Shown one piece after another: positions 45,975 to 55,296 of a stretch of 64,000 nucleotides of DNA. Numbering within the stretch: the stretch's first letter is position 1; each line of letters begins with the position of its first letter. The stretch spans positions 1-64,000 of the forward strand of contig JAPLQT010000048.1 of the NCBI GenBank assembly GCA_026399515.1, written 5' to 3'. A program made the position numbers and the translations under genes. The DNA comes from Pseudomonadota bacterium (GTDB lineage: Bacteria > Pseudomonadota > Gammaproteobacteria > Burkholderiales > Rhodocyclaceae). Under the pieces are notes generated by a model. It made no database searches. It was not told the origin of the DNA and saw nothing but the letters and a program-made list of their open reading frames with translations.

Positions 45975-46051
45975 TTATGATTCGCCTTCAGTTACGGTCA
46001 TGCGGTCAGGCGACCCGTTTCGCGGCACGGTGAAATACACCGGCGGACGCA

Positions 46052-47953
46052 TCAGGCCACCAGCTCGATTTCGGGCAGTTGCATGCCGTTGGTGCGCACG
46101 ACCTTCAGGCAAGCGGCCACTACCGCCGGATCGTAGAGCCGGCCGCTGCCTTGCTCGATCTCCGCCAACGCGGCCGCTATGCCTAGGCTGGCCCGATAAG
46201 GGCGGTGCGAGGACATGGCCTCCACCACGTCGGCCACGGCGATGATGTGCGCCTCAAGGCATATCTGCCCGCCCGTGAGACCGTGCGGATAGCCGCTGCC
46301 ATCGAGGCGCTCATGGTGCTGCACCACCATGTCCGCCACCGGCCAAGGGAAGTCGATGCCGCGAAGAATGTCATAGCCGGTCTCGGAATGCTGGCGGATG
46401 AGTTGATATTCGATGACGCTCAGCCGCGAGGGCTTGGTCAGGATTTCCGAGGGAACGGCAATCTTGCCGATGTCGTGAATCATGCCGCCGAAACTCAATC
46501 CTTCGACCAGGCGTGGGTCGAGGCCCATTTCGCGGCCGATCGCCTGCGCCAGGGCCGTTACCCGCTGCTGGTGGCCGGACGTGTAGGGGTCGCGCATCTC
46601 CAGGGTGCGCGCCATCACCACCACCGTGTTTCTCATCGCATGGCTGTAGCGGCCAAGGTAGCGGTCGCGGTCGGCGGCGGTGCGCAAGGCGGCGATGCCG
46701 TAAGAGAGATCGGCCGCCAGTTCCTCCATCAGCCCGATCTCCGCATCGTCGAATGCCTCGGGCCGGGTCGAAAAGATCGACAGGACGCCCAGGAGCTCGT
46801 CGTCCTGCAACAACGGCAGTGCCAGTTTGGCGCCGACGCCGACCGCATCCAACTGGTCGAAACCGCCTTCATTCGCTCCGTGCAGGCGATTATACGAAGC
46901 GCTGCGGCGCTCCCGCAGGGCCTTTGAGATCAGGCAATAGGGAGCATGCTCCGGCGTGTGCTCCAAAACGGCATGGGCCTGAAACGCCGCCTCGTCGCCG
47001 AAATGGGCGACGGCTCGAATCCCTCCGTCGTGCGCCGCGTCGGGGTAGGTGACCCAGGCCAGCAGATAGCCGCCGCGCTCGATGATGTCGCGGCAGATGG
47101 CGTGCAGCAGATCGTCTTCGCTGCGGGCGCGCACCAGGCTCTCGTTGCAGGCGCTGATGGTGCGCAGGACGCGGTTGAGGCTTCGCACCTGGGTTTCCCG
47201 CTCCACCCGTTCGGAGACATCGTCATAGACGGCGACCACCTCGCCGCTGGCCAATCGATAGACGTGGTTTTCGCGCCATCCGGCGACGCGCTCGTCCTGG
47301 TAATAGCTTGGAGGAAAATGCTCCGCCACGCCGTTACTGCTCACGCGTTGCAACACCTGTAGCAGGCCGAAGGCGCGCACACCGGGAAACACGGCCTCCA
47401 GGTCACTGCCGATAACATCCTCGCGGCGCACCCGATCGATGTTTTCCACGGCCCGATTGATGGCCGTGATGGTGAATTTCTCGCCCGTTGCATTCGGCTT
47501 GAAGACAACCACACCGCTCCTCATGGTCTCGATCAGTTCCTGATAACGCTCCTCGGCTTCGCGCTGCCGGGCGCGCAAGGACTTTTCCTGCAAGGCGCGT
47601 TGCACCGCCGCGGGCAGGCGCGCCAGGCGATCCTTGAGGATATAGTCGGTGGCGCCCTGCTTGATGCTGTCCACCGCCAACTCCTCGCCCATGGCGCCGG
47701 AAATGAAGAGATAGGGCGTTTCCGGCGCCTTCGCGCGCGCGATGGCCAACGCCTCCAGGCCATTGAAGCCTGGCAGATGGTAATCCGCCAGGATCAGGTC
47801 CGGTTTGAATTCGTCCACAGCGGTGCTGAAAGCCGCCAGGGTGTCCACTCGCAGCGCGGTGAAATCTATCCTGCCCTTGCGCAATACCCGCTCATTCAGC
47901 TCCGCATCGGCGGGGGAATCCTCCAGCATCAGCAGGCGCAGCGGTTCACTCAT
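46052..47953 (-). CDS. REC-PAS-GAF-HD-GYP response regulator (c-di-GMP phosphodiesterase)
   Basis: A 633-residue protein. The receiver (about 1-125) has D57 in LILADYHLPGFNG; PAS lies about 145-255 and GAF about 275-425. The HD-GYP domain (about 435-630) has MRDPYTSGHQQRV, the HD pair in MIHDIGKIAVP, and HHERLDGSGYPHGL with the GYP motif. All metal-binding His/Asp residues visible are intact, so it should hydrolyse c-di-GMP. Its ATG overlaps the stop of the upstream kinase (47950-49839), which follows a PhnD-like gene, so ligand binding, phosphorylation and c-di-GMP turnover are linked in one operon. Confidence 0.94.
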   Translation of the reverse strand: MSEPLRLLMLEDSPADAELNERVLRKGRIDFTALRVDTLAAFSTAVDEFKPDLILADYHLPGFNGLEALAIARAKAPETPYLFISGAMGEELAVDSIKQGATDYILKDRLARLPAAVQRALQEKSLRARQREAEERYQELIETMRSGVVVFKPNATGEKFTITAINRAVENIDRVRREDVIGSDLEAVFPGVRAFGLLQVLQRVSSNGVAEHFPPSYYQDERVAGWRENHVYRLASGEVVAVYDDVSERVERETQVRSLNRVLRTISACNESLVRARSEDDLLHAICRDIIERGGYLLAWVTYPDAAHDGGIRAVAHFGDEAAFQAHAVLEHTPEHAPYCLISKALRERRSASYNRLHGANEGGFDQLDAVGVGAKLALPLLQDDELLGVLSIFSTRPEAFDDAEIGLMEELAADLSYGIAALRTAADRDRYLGRYSHAMRNTVVVMARTLEMRDPYTSGHQQRVTALAQAIGREMGLDPRLVEGLSFGGMIHDIGKIAVPSEILTKPSRLSVIEYQLIRQHSETGYDILRGIDFPWPVADMVVQHHERLDGSGYPHGLTGGQICLEAHIIAVADVVEAMSSHRPYRASLGIAAALAEIEQGSGRLYDPAVVAACLKVVRTNGMQLPEIELVA

Positions 47954-49839
47954 GCCGGCGACTCCTGGCTATTTCTCGCCAGCGGCAAGCTGAACCGGAA
48001 AGTCGCGCCCCCGCCGGGTTGCCCTTCCGCCCAGGTCCGGCCGCCGTGCCGGCTGATGACCCGGCGGACATTGGCCAGGCCGATCCCGGTCCCTTCAAAT
48101 TCATCCTCACGGTGCAAGCGCTGGAAAACCCCGAAAAGCTTGTCGACATGCTGCATGTCGAAGCCCACGCCGTTGTCGCGCACGAATATGACGGTCTCAC
48201 TTTCAGATCCCGGCTCACTGCCGATCTCGATTTCCGCTTGCGCCCGCGGCTGAGTGAACTTCAAGGCGTTCGAAACCAGATTGACCAGCACCACCCGCAG
48301 CATGGCGCGATCCCCGGTGACATTGGGCAGCACCGCGATGCGCCAGTCAATGACCCTGTCGTGGGTCTCCGGTTCGAGTTCGCGGATCACCTCCTGGACC
48401 AGGGCGGTCAGATCGACTTGGGTCCTGGCCATCTCGGCGCGCCCCATCCGCGAGAAGGACAGCAGGTCGTCGATCAACGTCCCCATGCGCCTGGCCGCCT
48501 TGGTGATGGTGGCCATATAACGCCGACTTTCCGCATCGAGTGTCGGCGCAGCCCTCTCCTGCAGCAGATCGACAAATCCGTCGATGTGGCGCAGCGGCGC
48601 GCGCAAGTCGTGCGACACGGAGAAGGCGAAAGCTTCCAGTTCCTTGTTCGCCGCTTCCAGTTCGGCGGTGCGCTCGGTGACACGCCGTTCAAGTTCCGCA
48701 TTGAGCTTTCGGACTTCTTGCTCCGCCTGCTTGCGCTCGGAAATGTCGGTCCAGATGGTGAGTGCGCTCACTACCTTGTCTTCCGCATCGAACTCGGGCA
48801 TGACGCGCACATACCAGCATATCGGTCTTCCATCCTTGGTCCAGGACAAATCGATCTTGTCGATAGTGCCGGACGCCATCGCCGCCATGAGCCTTGCCGT
48901 GAAGTTGGCCGCCATCGGCGCCAGTTCGGTCGAGAGTTGTACCGGCGTCTTGCCGAGTACCTCCTGTGCCGAGAGGTGATTGACCCGCTCGAACTCCGGG
49001 TTGACGAAAATGCGCCGGCCATCCCTGTCGTAGCGCACGATGACATCGGGGGAATTTTCCACGAGGTTGCGGAATTGCCTCTCGCTTTCGCGCAAGCGCT
49101 CCCGCTCGTCGAGCAACTGCGTTTCCTTGGACAACAACTTTGTCGAGGCTTCGTTCAGGGATGTTACCAAGTCGGCGATTTCAAGTGCCCGGCTACTGAT
49201 TGAAATCTGCGCACCCTTGTGTTCGTCGAGCTGCTTGGAAAAAACCGAGAGCTTGCCTATCGATTGCACGAAAGGGCGCAGAACCAGGATGATCAGCAAC
49301 GCATTGCAGACAACCCAAATCAGGGTCAGGACAAGAGTACTCCTCCAGGTCCTGTCCTGCGCCTCCCGGATTGCCGCCAGGCTGAAGTCGGCCCTGAGCC
49401 AGCCCAGCAGGCTGCCCGCCTCGACAGGCTGCCAGATCACCAGCAGGTCGTCTTCGCTGAAGATCACAGCGGATCGCGATGACGGAGGGTCGATCCGGGC
49501 GATGCCCGTCCTTGCCCGCGGCTGTCCGTCCGGGCCGCGTTTGACATCCGAAATCAAGGCGCCGTCCGGCTCGCAGACCTGGAGCCGGCTGATGTCGGGC
49601 AACTCCGCCGATCTGAGGAGAAAGGACTCCAGCTCGGCATAGTCCTGGACCACCAGGCGGCGGGCGACGCTTTCGGCAAAATTCCTGGCCATGACCCCCG
49701 AATTCAAGCGCATGCTTGCCAGCAGGCTGGCAGCCTGATCCCTGGCGCTGATCCAGCCATAAGCCACGCCGGTCGCCAGCAACACGCAGGAGACGACCAG
49801 GACGATACGGCTGTTCAGCCGACGTGGCGCAAACCGCAT
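47950..49839 (-). CDS. Membrane PAS sensor kinase paired with a PhnD-like protein
   Basis: A 629-residue kinase: TM1 about 10-28, periplasmic domain about 30-165, TM2 about 170-192, a HAMP-like linker, then PAS (about 260-375). HisKA has [20 protein letters not shown], and the HATPase has NLVSNALKFTQPRA, DNGVGFDMQHVDKLFGVF and [18 protein letters not shown]. The kinase core is closely related to those at 53341-55296 and 55293-58592 and gives the intact reference for their deletions. It starts 1 bp after the PhnD-like gene stop, so the two are almost certainly made together. Confidence 0.93.
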   Translation of the reverse strand: MRFAPRRLNSRIVLVVSCVLLATGVAYGWISARDQAASLLASMRLNSGVMARNFAESVARRLVVQDYAELESFLLRSAELPDISRLQVCEPDGALISDVKRGPDGQPRARTGIARIDPPSSRSAVIFSEDDLLVIWQPVEAGSLLGWLRADFSLAAIREAQDRTWRSTLVLTLIWVVCNALLIILVLRPFVQSIGKLSVFSKQLDEHKGAQISISSRALEIADLVTSLNEASTKLLSKETQLLDERERLRESERQFRNLVENSPDVIVRYDRDGRRIFVNPEFERVNHLSAQEVLGKTPVQLSTELAPMAANFTARLMAAMASGTIDKIDLSWTKDGRPICWYVRVMPEFDAEDKVVSALTIWTDISERKQAEQEVRKLNAELERRVTERTAELEAANKELEAFAFSVSHDLRAPLRHIDGFVDLLQERAAPTLDAESRRYMATITKAARRMGTLIDDLLSFSRMGRAEMARTQVDLTALVQEVIRELEPETHDRVIDWRIAVLPNVTGDRAMLRVVLVNLVSNALKFTQPRAQAEIEIGSEPGSESETVIFVRDNGVGFDMQHVDKLFGVFQRLHREDEFEGTGIGLANVRRVISRHGGRTWAEGQPGGGATFRFSLPLARNSQESPA

Positions 49840-49840
49840 A

Positions 49841-50698
49841 TTACTGTCCCCAGTTGGTGAGGCCCTTGATGTCTACTTCTTCCAGAACCCGGTAGTCTCT
49901 CGGGTAATCAGCCACGACCGGCGCCGCCATTCCGAGCGTTTTGACGAGCTCAGCGCCCTCCGTGCTCCCCGCGATGGCCAAGGTCGCCCTCGTCACCGCC
50001 GCCTGTACGCCACGCGGCACGCGCGGATGGGCGCTGAGCGGATGCGGCGCTATCTCCGGCGTCGCCACGATCTGGCGAAGCTGGCTGCGGGTTTCCTCGG
50101 ATTCCCGCGCCATATCTGGCAGGAACACCGACCCGGCGTCGGTCTTGCCCAGCAGTACGTTGATGATGACGTTCCGCGTCGAGCCCGCATATTGCTTTTC
50201 GAAGGACAGCGTGCCCGGTTGTAGTGCCAGCAGGTGCTGCATATAGACGCTGCAAAGATTCTTGTTGCCGACAAAGGATATTTTCTTGCCGCTCAGGTCG
50301 GCGACGGTCTTGATCTGGGAATCCTTGCGCACGAAGAGTCCGATGGCGACCAGATTGCGACCCCGCACCAAAGGAATATAGCCGTTCGAGGCATACGCCA
50401 CGGCGAACTGAATCGGCGAGGAGAATATGAAGTCGGGTGTGCCGCTCCAGATATCCCGTTCGAATTCGGCCATGGTTTCGTAATGCTTGAGTCGAAATTC
50501 GAGTCCGGTTTCCTTGGCGAGACGATCCACGAAGGGTGTCCACAGCGCGTGCATGGTCACCGGCGGAGCGGCGGGAATGACGCCAAGGGTATAGACCTTC
50601 CCGTCCGCGGCGGAGGCCGGCCAGCTTGCGCCCAAGGCTACCATTGCCAGCGTAGCCAACATCTTACGACGAAGGGAAATCACGAGATTGTTCAACAT
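49841..50698 (-). CDS. PhnD-like periplasmic binding protein without transporter
   Basis: A 285-residue exported protein of the phosphate/phosphite/phosphonate (PhnD) binding family. Signal peptide about 1-30 (MLATLAMVALGASWPASAAD). Family pattern: LGVIPAAPPVTMHALWTPFVDRL, DFIFSSPIQFAVA, FVRKDSQIKTVADLSGKKISFVG and GKTDAGSVFLPDM. No permease or ATPase gene is near, and the next gene is a membrane kinase. The simplest reading is that it is a ligand-binding accessory of that kinase, as known for TorT/TorS-like systems. Substrate is unknown; phosphonate is not implied by family alone. It is preceded by AAAGGATCGC. Confidence 0.88.
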   Translation of the reverse strand: MLNNLVISLRRKMLATLAMVALGASWPASAADGKVYTLGVIPAAPPVTMHALWTPFVDRLAKETGLEFRLKHYETMAEFERDIWSGTPDFIFSSPIQFAVAYASNGYIPLVRGRNLVAIGLFVRKDSQIKTVADLSGKKISFVGNKNLCSVYMQHLLALQPGTLSFEKQYAGSTRNVIINVLLGKTDAGSVFLPDMARESEETRSQLRQIVATPEIAPHPLSAHPRVPRGVQAAVTRATLAIAGSTEGAELVKTLGMAAPVVADYPRDYRVLEEVDIKGLTNWGQ

Positions 50699-50810
50699 TT
50701 TGCGATCCTTTCTGGGTATGCTTCAGCCTAGCAGGTGGAAGTTTGGAAGCAATCCTGAGCCGGGAGTACTATTGAATACCGGGATTCAGGTAATCGTGAT
50801 GCGACGCGGC

Positions 50811-51920
50811 CTATGTATCTTCATTCACCACAGGCAGGGTGAAGATAAAGGCAGCGCCCTGATTCTTTCCCGAAGACTCGACCCAGATGCGTCCGCCGTG
50901 ATGCTCCGCAATCTTGCGGCACAGCGCCAGGCCGATGCCTGTCCCTTCATAGTCGACTCGCGACTGTAGTCGCTGGAACACCTGGAACAACCGGCCGGCC
51001 TGGTCGGGGAGTACGCCGATACCGTTGTCGGCAACGCTCACGCGCCACTGCCTGCCGTCGATCCCGCTGGTGATGGTAATTCGTGGCGTGCGCCCGGCCA
51101 CGCGGAACTTGAGGGCGTTGCCGATCAGGTTTTGAAGCAGCCGCAACATTTCATCCGGGCTGGCAACTATTTCCGGCCAGACGCCTTCAACGCGGACATC
51201 GGCCTGCGCCTCGGCAGTCGCCGGCTCCAGGAAGCGCAATACATCGTCGAGCACAGCGCGGCTCGCGACCCTTGCCGGCGGTTCGCCCAGGCGCCCTATC
51301 CGCGAGTATTCGAGCAGTCCCAGCAGCATGGCGTCAAGACGCTGGGCGCCGTCGATGGCGAAATGGAGATATTCGCGCTGCTCGCCGTCGAGCCGATCGG
51401 CCAGGCTCTTCTCGAGCAGTTGCAGGTAACTCGAAATCATCCGCAATGGCTGGCGCATGTCGTGCGAAATGCTGTAGCTGTATTGTTCCAGTTCGGCGTT
51501 GGAACGCAGGATGTCCGCTTCGGCCTGCTTGCGGCGACGCCGCTCTTCGACATCGAGCAGCGCGCGATTGACCGCCGGCACCAGCTTGTTGAGGTGCCCT
51601 TTCAGCACATAATCCGCCGCTCCCTGGCGCAATGTGTCGATCGCCAGTTCCTCGCCCATGGCGCCGGAAACGAAAATGAAGGGCACTTCCGGCGCCCGCT
51701 CCACCGCGATAGTCAAGGCCTCCAGCCCGTCGAAGGCCGGCAGCCGGTAATCTGCCAGGACGAGGTCGGGGCGAAACTCGTCCAGCGCCGCGACAAAGGC
51801 ATCGCGGCTGTCCACCCGCCGCGACAAAAAAACCAGCCCCGCCCGGCGCAACGCGTGTTCCGTAAGTTCCGCGTCTGCCGCCTCGTCCTCCAGCAGGAGT
51901 AGCCGCAATTCCTTAGGCAT
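50811..51920 (-). CDS. REC-histidine kinase (receiver fused to kinase core)
   Basis: A 369-residue cytosolic protein. The receiver (about 1-125) has D57 in [18 protein letters not shown]. HisKA has QYSYSISHDMRQPLRMISSY. The HATPase has LIGNALKFRVAGRTP, VADNGIGVLPDQAGRLFQVF and GTGIGLALCRKIAEHHGG. The receiver is nearly identical to that of the hybrid kinase at 40304-43375 in protein and DNA, but here the PAS, REC2 and HPt parts are absent. It follows a PocR-kinase gene and the remnant of a small receiver gene. A 112-bp gap to the PhnD-like gene downstream may hold a promoter. Confidence 0.92.
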   Translation of the reverse strand: MPKELRLLLLEDEAADAELTEHALRRAGLVFLSRRVDSRDAFVAALDEFRPDLVLADYRLPAFDGLEALTIAVERAPEVPFIFVSGAMGEELAIDTLRQGAADYVLKGHLNKLVPAVNRALLDVEERRRRKQAEADILRSNAELEQYSYSISHDMRQPLRMISSYLQLLEKSLADRLDGEQREYLHFAIDGAQRLDAMLLGLLEYSRIGRLGEPPARVASRAVLDDVLRFLEPATAEAQADVRVEGVWPEIVASPDEMLRLLQNLIGNALKFRVAGRTPRITITSGIDGRQWRVSVADNGIGVLPDQAGRLFQVFQRLQSRVDYEGTGIGLALCRKIAEHHGGRIWVESSGKNQGAAFIFTLPVVNEDT

Positions 51921-51969
51921 GCGCGCTCACCCGGGCGACGACTGGTTCGCGTAAGCCCTTGCCGTTCAT
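51913..51969 (-). pseudogene. Remnant of a single-domain receiver gene
   Basis: Between the PocR-kinase and the REC-kinase only 18 codons remain (MNGKGLREPVVARVSAHA), with an intact GGAGGACGTGA ribosome binding site. The last 35 bp before the next gene align base for base with the end of the intact receiver gene at 43382 (shared AACCAG, CCCGG, TGAGCG, GCATGCC), but in a shifted frame. A deletion of about 400 bp that removed the receiver body explains this. Confidence 0.65.
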
Positions 51970-51970
51970 T

Positions 51971-53335
51971 TCACGTCCTCCGGTGCGGCAAGGCGAAATG
52001 GAAGTTCGCGCCTTTTCCCACCTCGCCCTCCGCCCATACCCTGCCGCCGTGGCGCTCGACGATACGCCTGACAACGGCCAAACCCATGCCGGTGCCTTCA
52101 AACTGGCCCGGCGGATGCACATGTTCGAATACCTTGAACAACTTGTCCGCATAGCGCATGTCGAAGCCGGCACCGTGATCCGTGATTGCGTAACTATTCT
52201 CCGTTTCTCCGGCCGTGCCACTGACCTGGATCAAGGCCTCCGCATCGGTCGGCGAAAACTTGATGGCGTTGGACAACAGGTTCCGCATTAGTTTATGGAT
52301 CATGTCGCGATCACCCCAAGCCAGCGGAAGCGTGCCGATTTCGAGACGCAGGCGGCGCGCGGGAGTACCCTCTGGGGCACACGTACCCTCTGGGGCACAG
52401 GTCGTGGCCCGTAGTTCGGCGAAAATCTCCGAGGCCAGTCTGGCGATGTCAACGACGCCATATTCCATTTGCCGCCGGCCCATGCCGATGAAGCGCAGGA
52501 TGTCGTCGATCAGCCGCGCCATGCGCCGACCGTTGTCGCACACCGCCTTGAGCAGGCGTTTGCCCTCGTCGTCCAACCCCGCACCGTGTTCCTCCAGCAG
52601 CATCTTCGAGTAGCCGTCGATCGCCCGCAAGGGTGCGCGCAGATCGTGTGACATCGAATAGGAGAACTCCTCCAGTTCCTTGTTGGCGGCTTCGAGTTCC
52701 TGCGTTCGCTGTGCCAGGCCACGGTTGGCTTCCTCAAGTCGCCGCTCCGTCTCCAACTGGCGCAGGCGGTCGAGGCCGTTGGCCGCCAGTATCTGGGCGA
52801 ACTGGGCATAGACGCCGGTGATGGCTTCCACCCGCTCCTGGGCGATGACGGGAACCCGTGCCACGGCCTCGAGGTAAGGCGCTTCATCGAAACCGAATTC
52901 CCTGGCCTGTCGGCGGAAAAATTCCAGGTCGGGCGGCGTGACGAAAAACTGACCGGTGAAGATGTTGGCGACATGATGGCCGGCGACGATGACCGGCGAG
53001 GCTGTATCGACCAGGCCGTTGAGGCAGCGATAGGCGGCAAAATGCTCCCCGTGGGTCATGCTGAACGCCAGCGAGGTGTCGCTTTCCACGCAGCGCCGGC
53101 AGGTTTCCGGATTGACGCGGTGATACCGGGTGCACAAATCCTGCCATCCCGAATGCGTTATCACGACGCCGTCCAGGTCGATGATCGCATTGGCGAGGCC
53201 GATGACCTTCTGGAAGCTGTCCATCAACGCCTGCAAGCTGGCCACATCGACCAGGTCCACAAACCTCACGGCGGCCACGGCATCCCCGCCGGGGTCCTTG
53301 CCGATACCGGGGTGAACGCTGGTGGAATCAGGCAT
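51971..53335 (-). CDS. PocR-domain sensor histidine kinase
   Basis: 454 residues from ATG 53335, which overlaps the end of the preceding kinase gene; the longer frame to 53515 is that gene in another frame. The N-terminal PocR ligand-binding domain (about 25-190) has Cys-rich features [18 protein letters not shown] and YRCLNGLVD, and [14 protein letters not shown] coiled coil (about 200-235) follows, then His[22 protein letters not shown]. The HATPase has [34 protein letters not shown] and [12 protein letters not shown]. It carries [12 protein letters not shown], a tandem copy of the hexapeptide present once in the kinase at 43827. PocR domains bind small hydrocarbon-like or diol ligands; the ligand here is unknown. 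Confidence 0.9.
   Translation of the reverse strand: MPDSTSVHPGIGKDPGGDAVAAVRFVDLVDVASLQALMDSFQKVIGLANAIIDLDGVVITHSGWQDLCTRYHRVNPETCRRCVESDTSLAFSMTHGEHFAAYRCLNGLVDTASPVIVAGHHVANIFTGQFFVTPPDLEFFRRQAREFGFDEAPYLEAVARVPVIAQERVEAITGVYAQFAQILAANGLDRLRQLETERRLEEANRGLAQRTQELEAANKELEEFSYSMSHDLRAPLRAIDGYSKMLLEEHGAGLDDEGKRLLKAVCDNGRRMARLIDDILRFIGMGRRQMEYGVVDIARLASEIFAELRATTCAPEGTCAPEGTPARRLRLEIGTLPLAWGDRDMIHKLMRNLLSNAIKFSPTDAEALIQVSGTAGETENSYAITDHGAGFDMRYADKLFKVFEHVHPPGQFEGTGMGLAVVRRIVERHGGRVWAEGEVGKGANFHFALPHRRT
52365..52400. repeat. 18-bp tandem duplication inside the PocR-kinase gene
   Basis: Two copies with an 18-bp period each contain GTACCCTCTGGGGCA (52365-52379 and 52383-52397), encoding CAPEGT twice in frame. 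The paralogous kinase at 44221-44235 has one copy, and a further copy lies between genes at 19260-19274. Confidence 0.85.
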
Positions 53336-53340
53336 GGCCG

Positions 53341-55296
53341 TTACCCCGAGGCAACGAGAACTTGAACACCGCCCCCTCTCCCACTTTTCCCTCCGCCCAG
53401 ATCCTGCCGCCATGCCTGTCGATGACCCGACGGACATTCGCCAGGCCGATCCCCGTGCCTTCGAATTCTTTCTCCCGGTGCAAGCGTTGGAAGACACCGA
53501 AAAGCTTGTCGGCATACTGCATGTCGATCACTTTCAGTTCCAGGCTCACAGCCGATTTCGATTTCCGCATGCGTCCGCGGCACGGTGAATTTCAAGGCAT
53601 TCGAAATCAGGTTGACCAACGCCACGCGCAACATGGCGCGATCACCGCTGACCACCGGAAGCGCCGCGATGCGCCATTCGACGGCTCGGCCCCTGGTTTC
53701 CGGCTCAAGTTCCCGAACCACTTCCTCGATCAAGGCGGTCAGATCGACCCGAGTCCTGGCCATCTCGGCACGCCCCATCCGCGAGAAGGAGAGGAGGTCA
53801 TCGATCAATGCGGCCATGCGCAAGGCCGCGTCTGAAATGACTGTCGTGTAACGCCGGCTCTCCTCATCGAGCACCGGGCCGATTCTCTCCTTGAGCAGCT
53901 CGAGAAACCCGTCGATGTGGCGCAGCGGAGCGCGCAGGTCGTGCGAGACCGAGTAGGAAAAGGCTTCAAGTTCCTTGTTCGCCGCTTCCAATTGGGCGGT
54001 GCGGTCGGCGACCCGCTGTTCGAGTTCCGCATTGAGCGTGCGGATTTCTTCTTCCGCGCGCTTGCGCTCGGTAATGTCGCGGCCGATGGCGAGTACGCCG
54101 GTCACTTCGCCATGCTCATCCCGCTCGGCGACGATGCGTATTTGATGAACAATCGGTTCCTTGCTCGAGACGGGCACGATAAGTTCAACTTCTCCGTTTT
54201 CGCCGCTGGCAAGGGCGGCGTCCACGGCTTGTGCGTAGGCTTCATAACTCCCGTCGGGATAGAGTTCGCGGATGCGCGCGCCGAGCATCCGCGCGGCGTC
54301 GGCACCCAGGGTTTCTTCGAGCACCGGGTTGACGTAAACGGTCCGCCCTTCCCGATCGTAACGGACGATGTTGTCCGGCAGATTTTCCGCCAGCGTGCGG
54401 AATTCATGTTCGCGAGCGCGCAACTCGGCGGTACGCTCCCGGACCGTCTCCTCCAGGCTGTCCTGAGACCTGAGGAGGGCTTGTTCAGTCAACTTCAAGT
54501 CCCTGAAGATGAGATCGAAGGGAGTATTGAGACCAATCACGATGATCGCCAGGTACATGAAGTAGAACTCGGCCAGCTTGAGCAGGTGCCCGATCATATG
54601 CATCCGGTCCTGCATGGTCGACAACAGCGTAAACATGAGCTCCGACGCGATGGTGAGCACCAACGAGAGCGCAATCAGCCTGAATACCCTGGAATCGAAC
54701 CTGGACCTCTGGCGATAGAAGAGGACCAGCGCAACAAGAAGTGAGCCCGCTATCACGTACTCGCTAACAATCTTGAACGGAGTCAGGCCGGTCCCGACGA
54801 TGAAGCAGTCGGGGAAGTGACCCGAAAACACCGCGGCAAGAAGCGAAGCGGTGGTTGCAATATACGCCGCCCAAAGAATACGGTCTCCGACTCGGCGCAG
54901 GATGAAGAAGGAAGCACCCAGGAGGGTCGCCGCCTGCAAATAGCGCGCCGCTACCCAGAGTTGCATAGTCAGTTGGCGACCATAGCCGGCAAAGAGGTTC
55001 ATGTCCTCGTAGGCGAAGGTGTGAAGCAAATCGACGAACCCGCAAAAGAGATACCCGACTCCGATGACCTTGAGGTAGTCGTTCGGCAGATACCTCCGGC
55101 CATTCCAGGCGATCGCGAAAATCCCGAAAGCAACCGTGACGCTGAACGCCTCGGCGAGGCTGTGAAACAGCATGTAGCTGACCTGAGCCGAGAAATAGAG
55201 ACCCGCCAGCACAGCCGTTGGGGCAAGCGCGCCCAAAGAACTGTGCCCCTTGACGGGCTTCTCGCGCACGCTTGCGTCGGTGTCCGGAATATTCAT
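53341..55296 (-). CDS. MASE3-PAS sensor kinase with a frameshifting deletion in its ATPase domain
   Basis: A 651-codon frame. The N-terminal MASE3 membrane domain has about seven TMs (to about 265; [33 protein letters not shown]). PAS lies about 310-420. HisKA has [22 protein letters not shown]. The HATPase N-box is intact ([14 protein letters not shown]), but at 53527/53528 about 35 bp are missing relative to paralogs. This removes the G1 box (DNGVGF) and shifts the frame, so the last 60 or so codons are out of frame and end at TAA 53341. The lost tail ([14 protein letters not shown]-like, then [18 protein letters not shown]) is still readable in the other frame down to TGA 53328. The kinase should be unable to bind ATP properly. 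A sequencing error is unlikely to remove exactly 35 bases but should be excluded. Confidence 0.85.
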   Translation of the reverse strand: MNIPDTDASVREKPVKGHSSLGALAPTAVLAGLYFSAQVSYMLFHSLAEAFSVTVAFGIFAIAWNGRRYLPNDYLKVIGVGYLFCGFVDLLHTFAYEDMNLFAGYGRQLTMQLWVAARYLQAATLLGASFFILRRVGDRILWAAYIATTASLLAAVFSGHFPDCFIVGTGLTPFKIVSEYVIAGSLLVALVLFYRQRSRFDSRVFRLIALSLVLTIASELMFTLLSTMQDRMHMIGHLLKLAEFYFMYLAIIVIGLNTPFDLIFRDLKLTEQALLRSQDSLEETVRERTAELRAREHEFRTLAENLPDNIVRYDREGRTVYVNPVLEETLGADAARMLGARIRELYPDGSYEAYAQAVDAALASGENGEVELIVPVSSKEPIVHQIRIVAERDEHGEVTGVLAIGRDITERKRAEEEIRTLNAELEQRVADRTAQLEAANKELEAFSYSVSHDLRAPLRHIDGFLELLKERIGPVLDEESRRYTTVISDAALRMAALIDDLLSFSRMGRAEMARTRVDLTALIEEVVRELEPETRGRAVEWRIAALPVVSGDRAMLRVALVNLISNALKFTVPRTHAEIEIGCEPGTESDRHAVCRQAFRCLPTLAPGERIRRHGDRPGECPSGHRQAWRQDLGGGKSGRGGGVQVLVASG

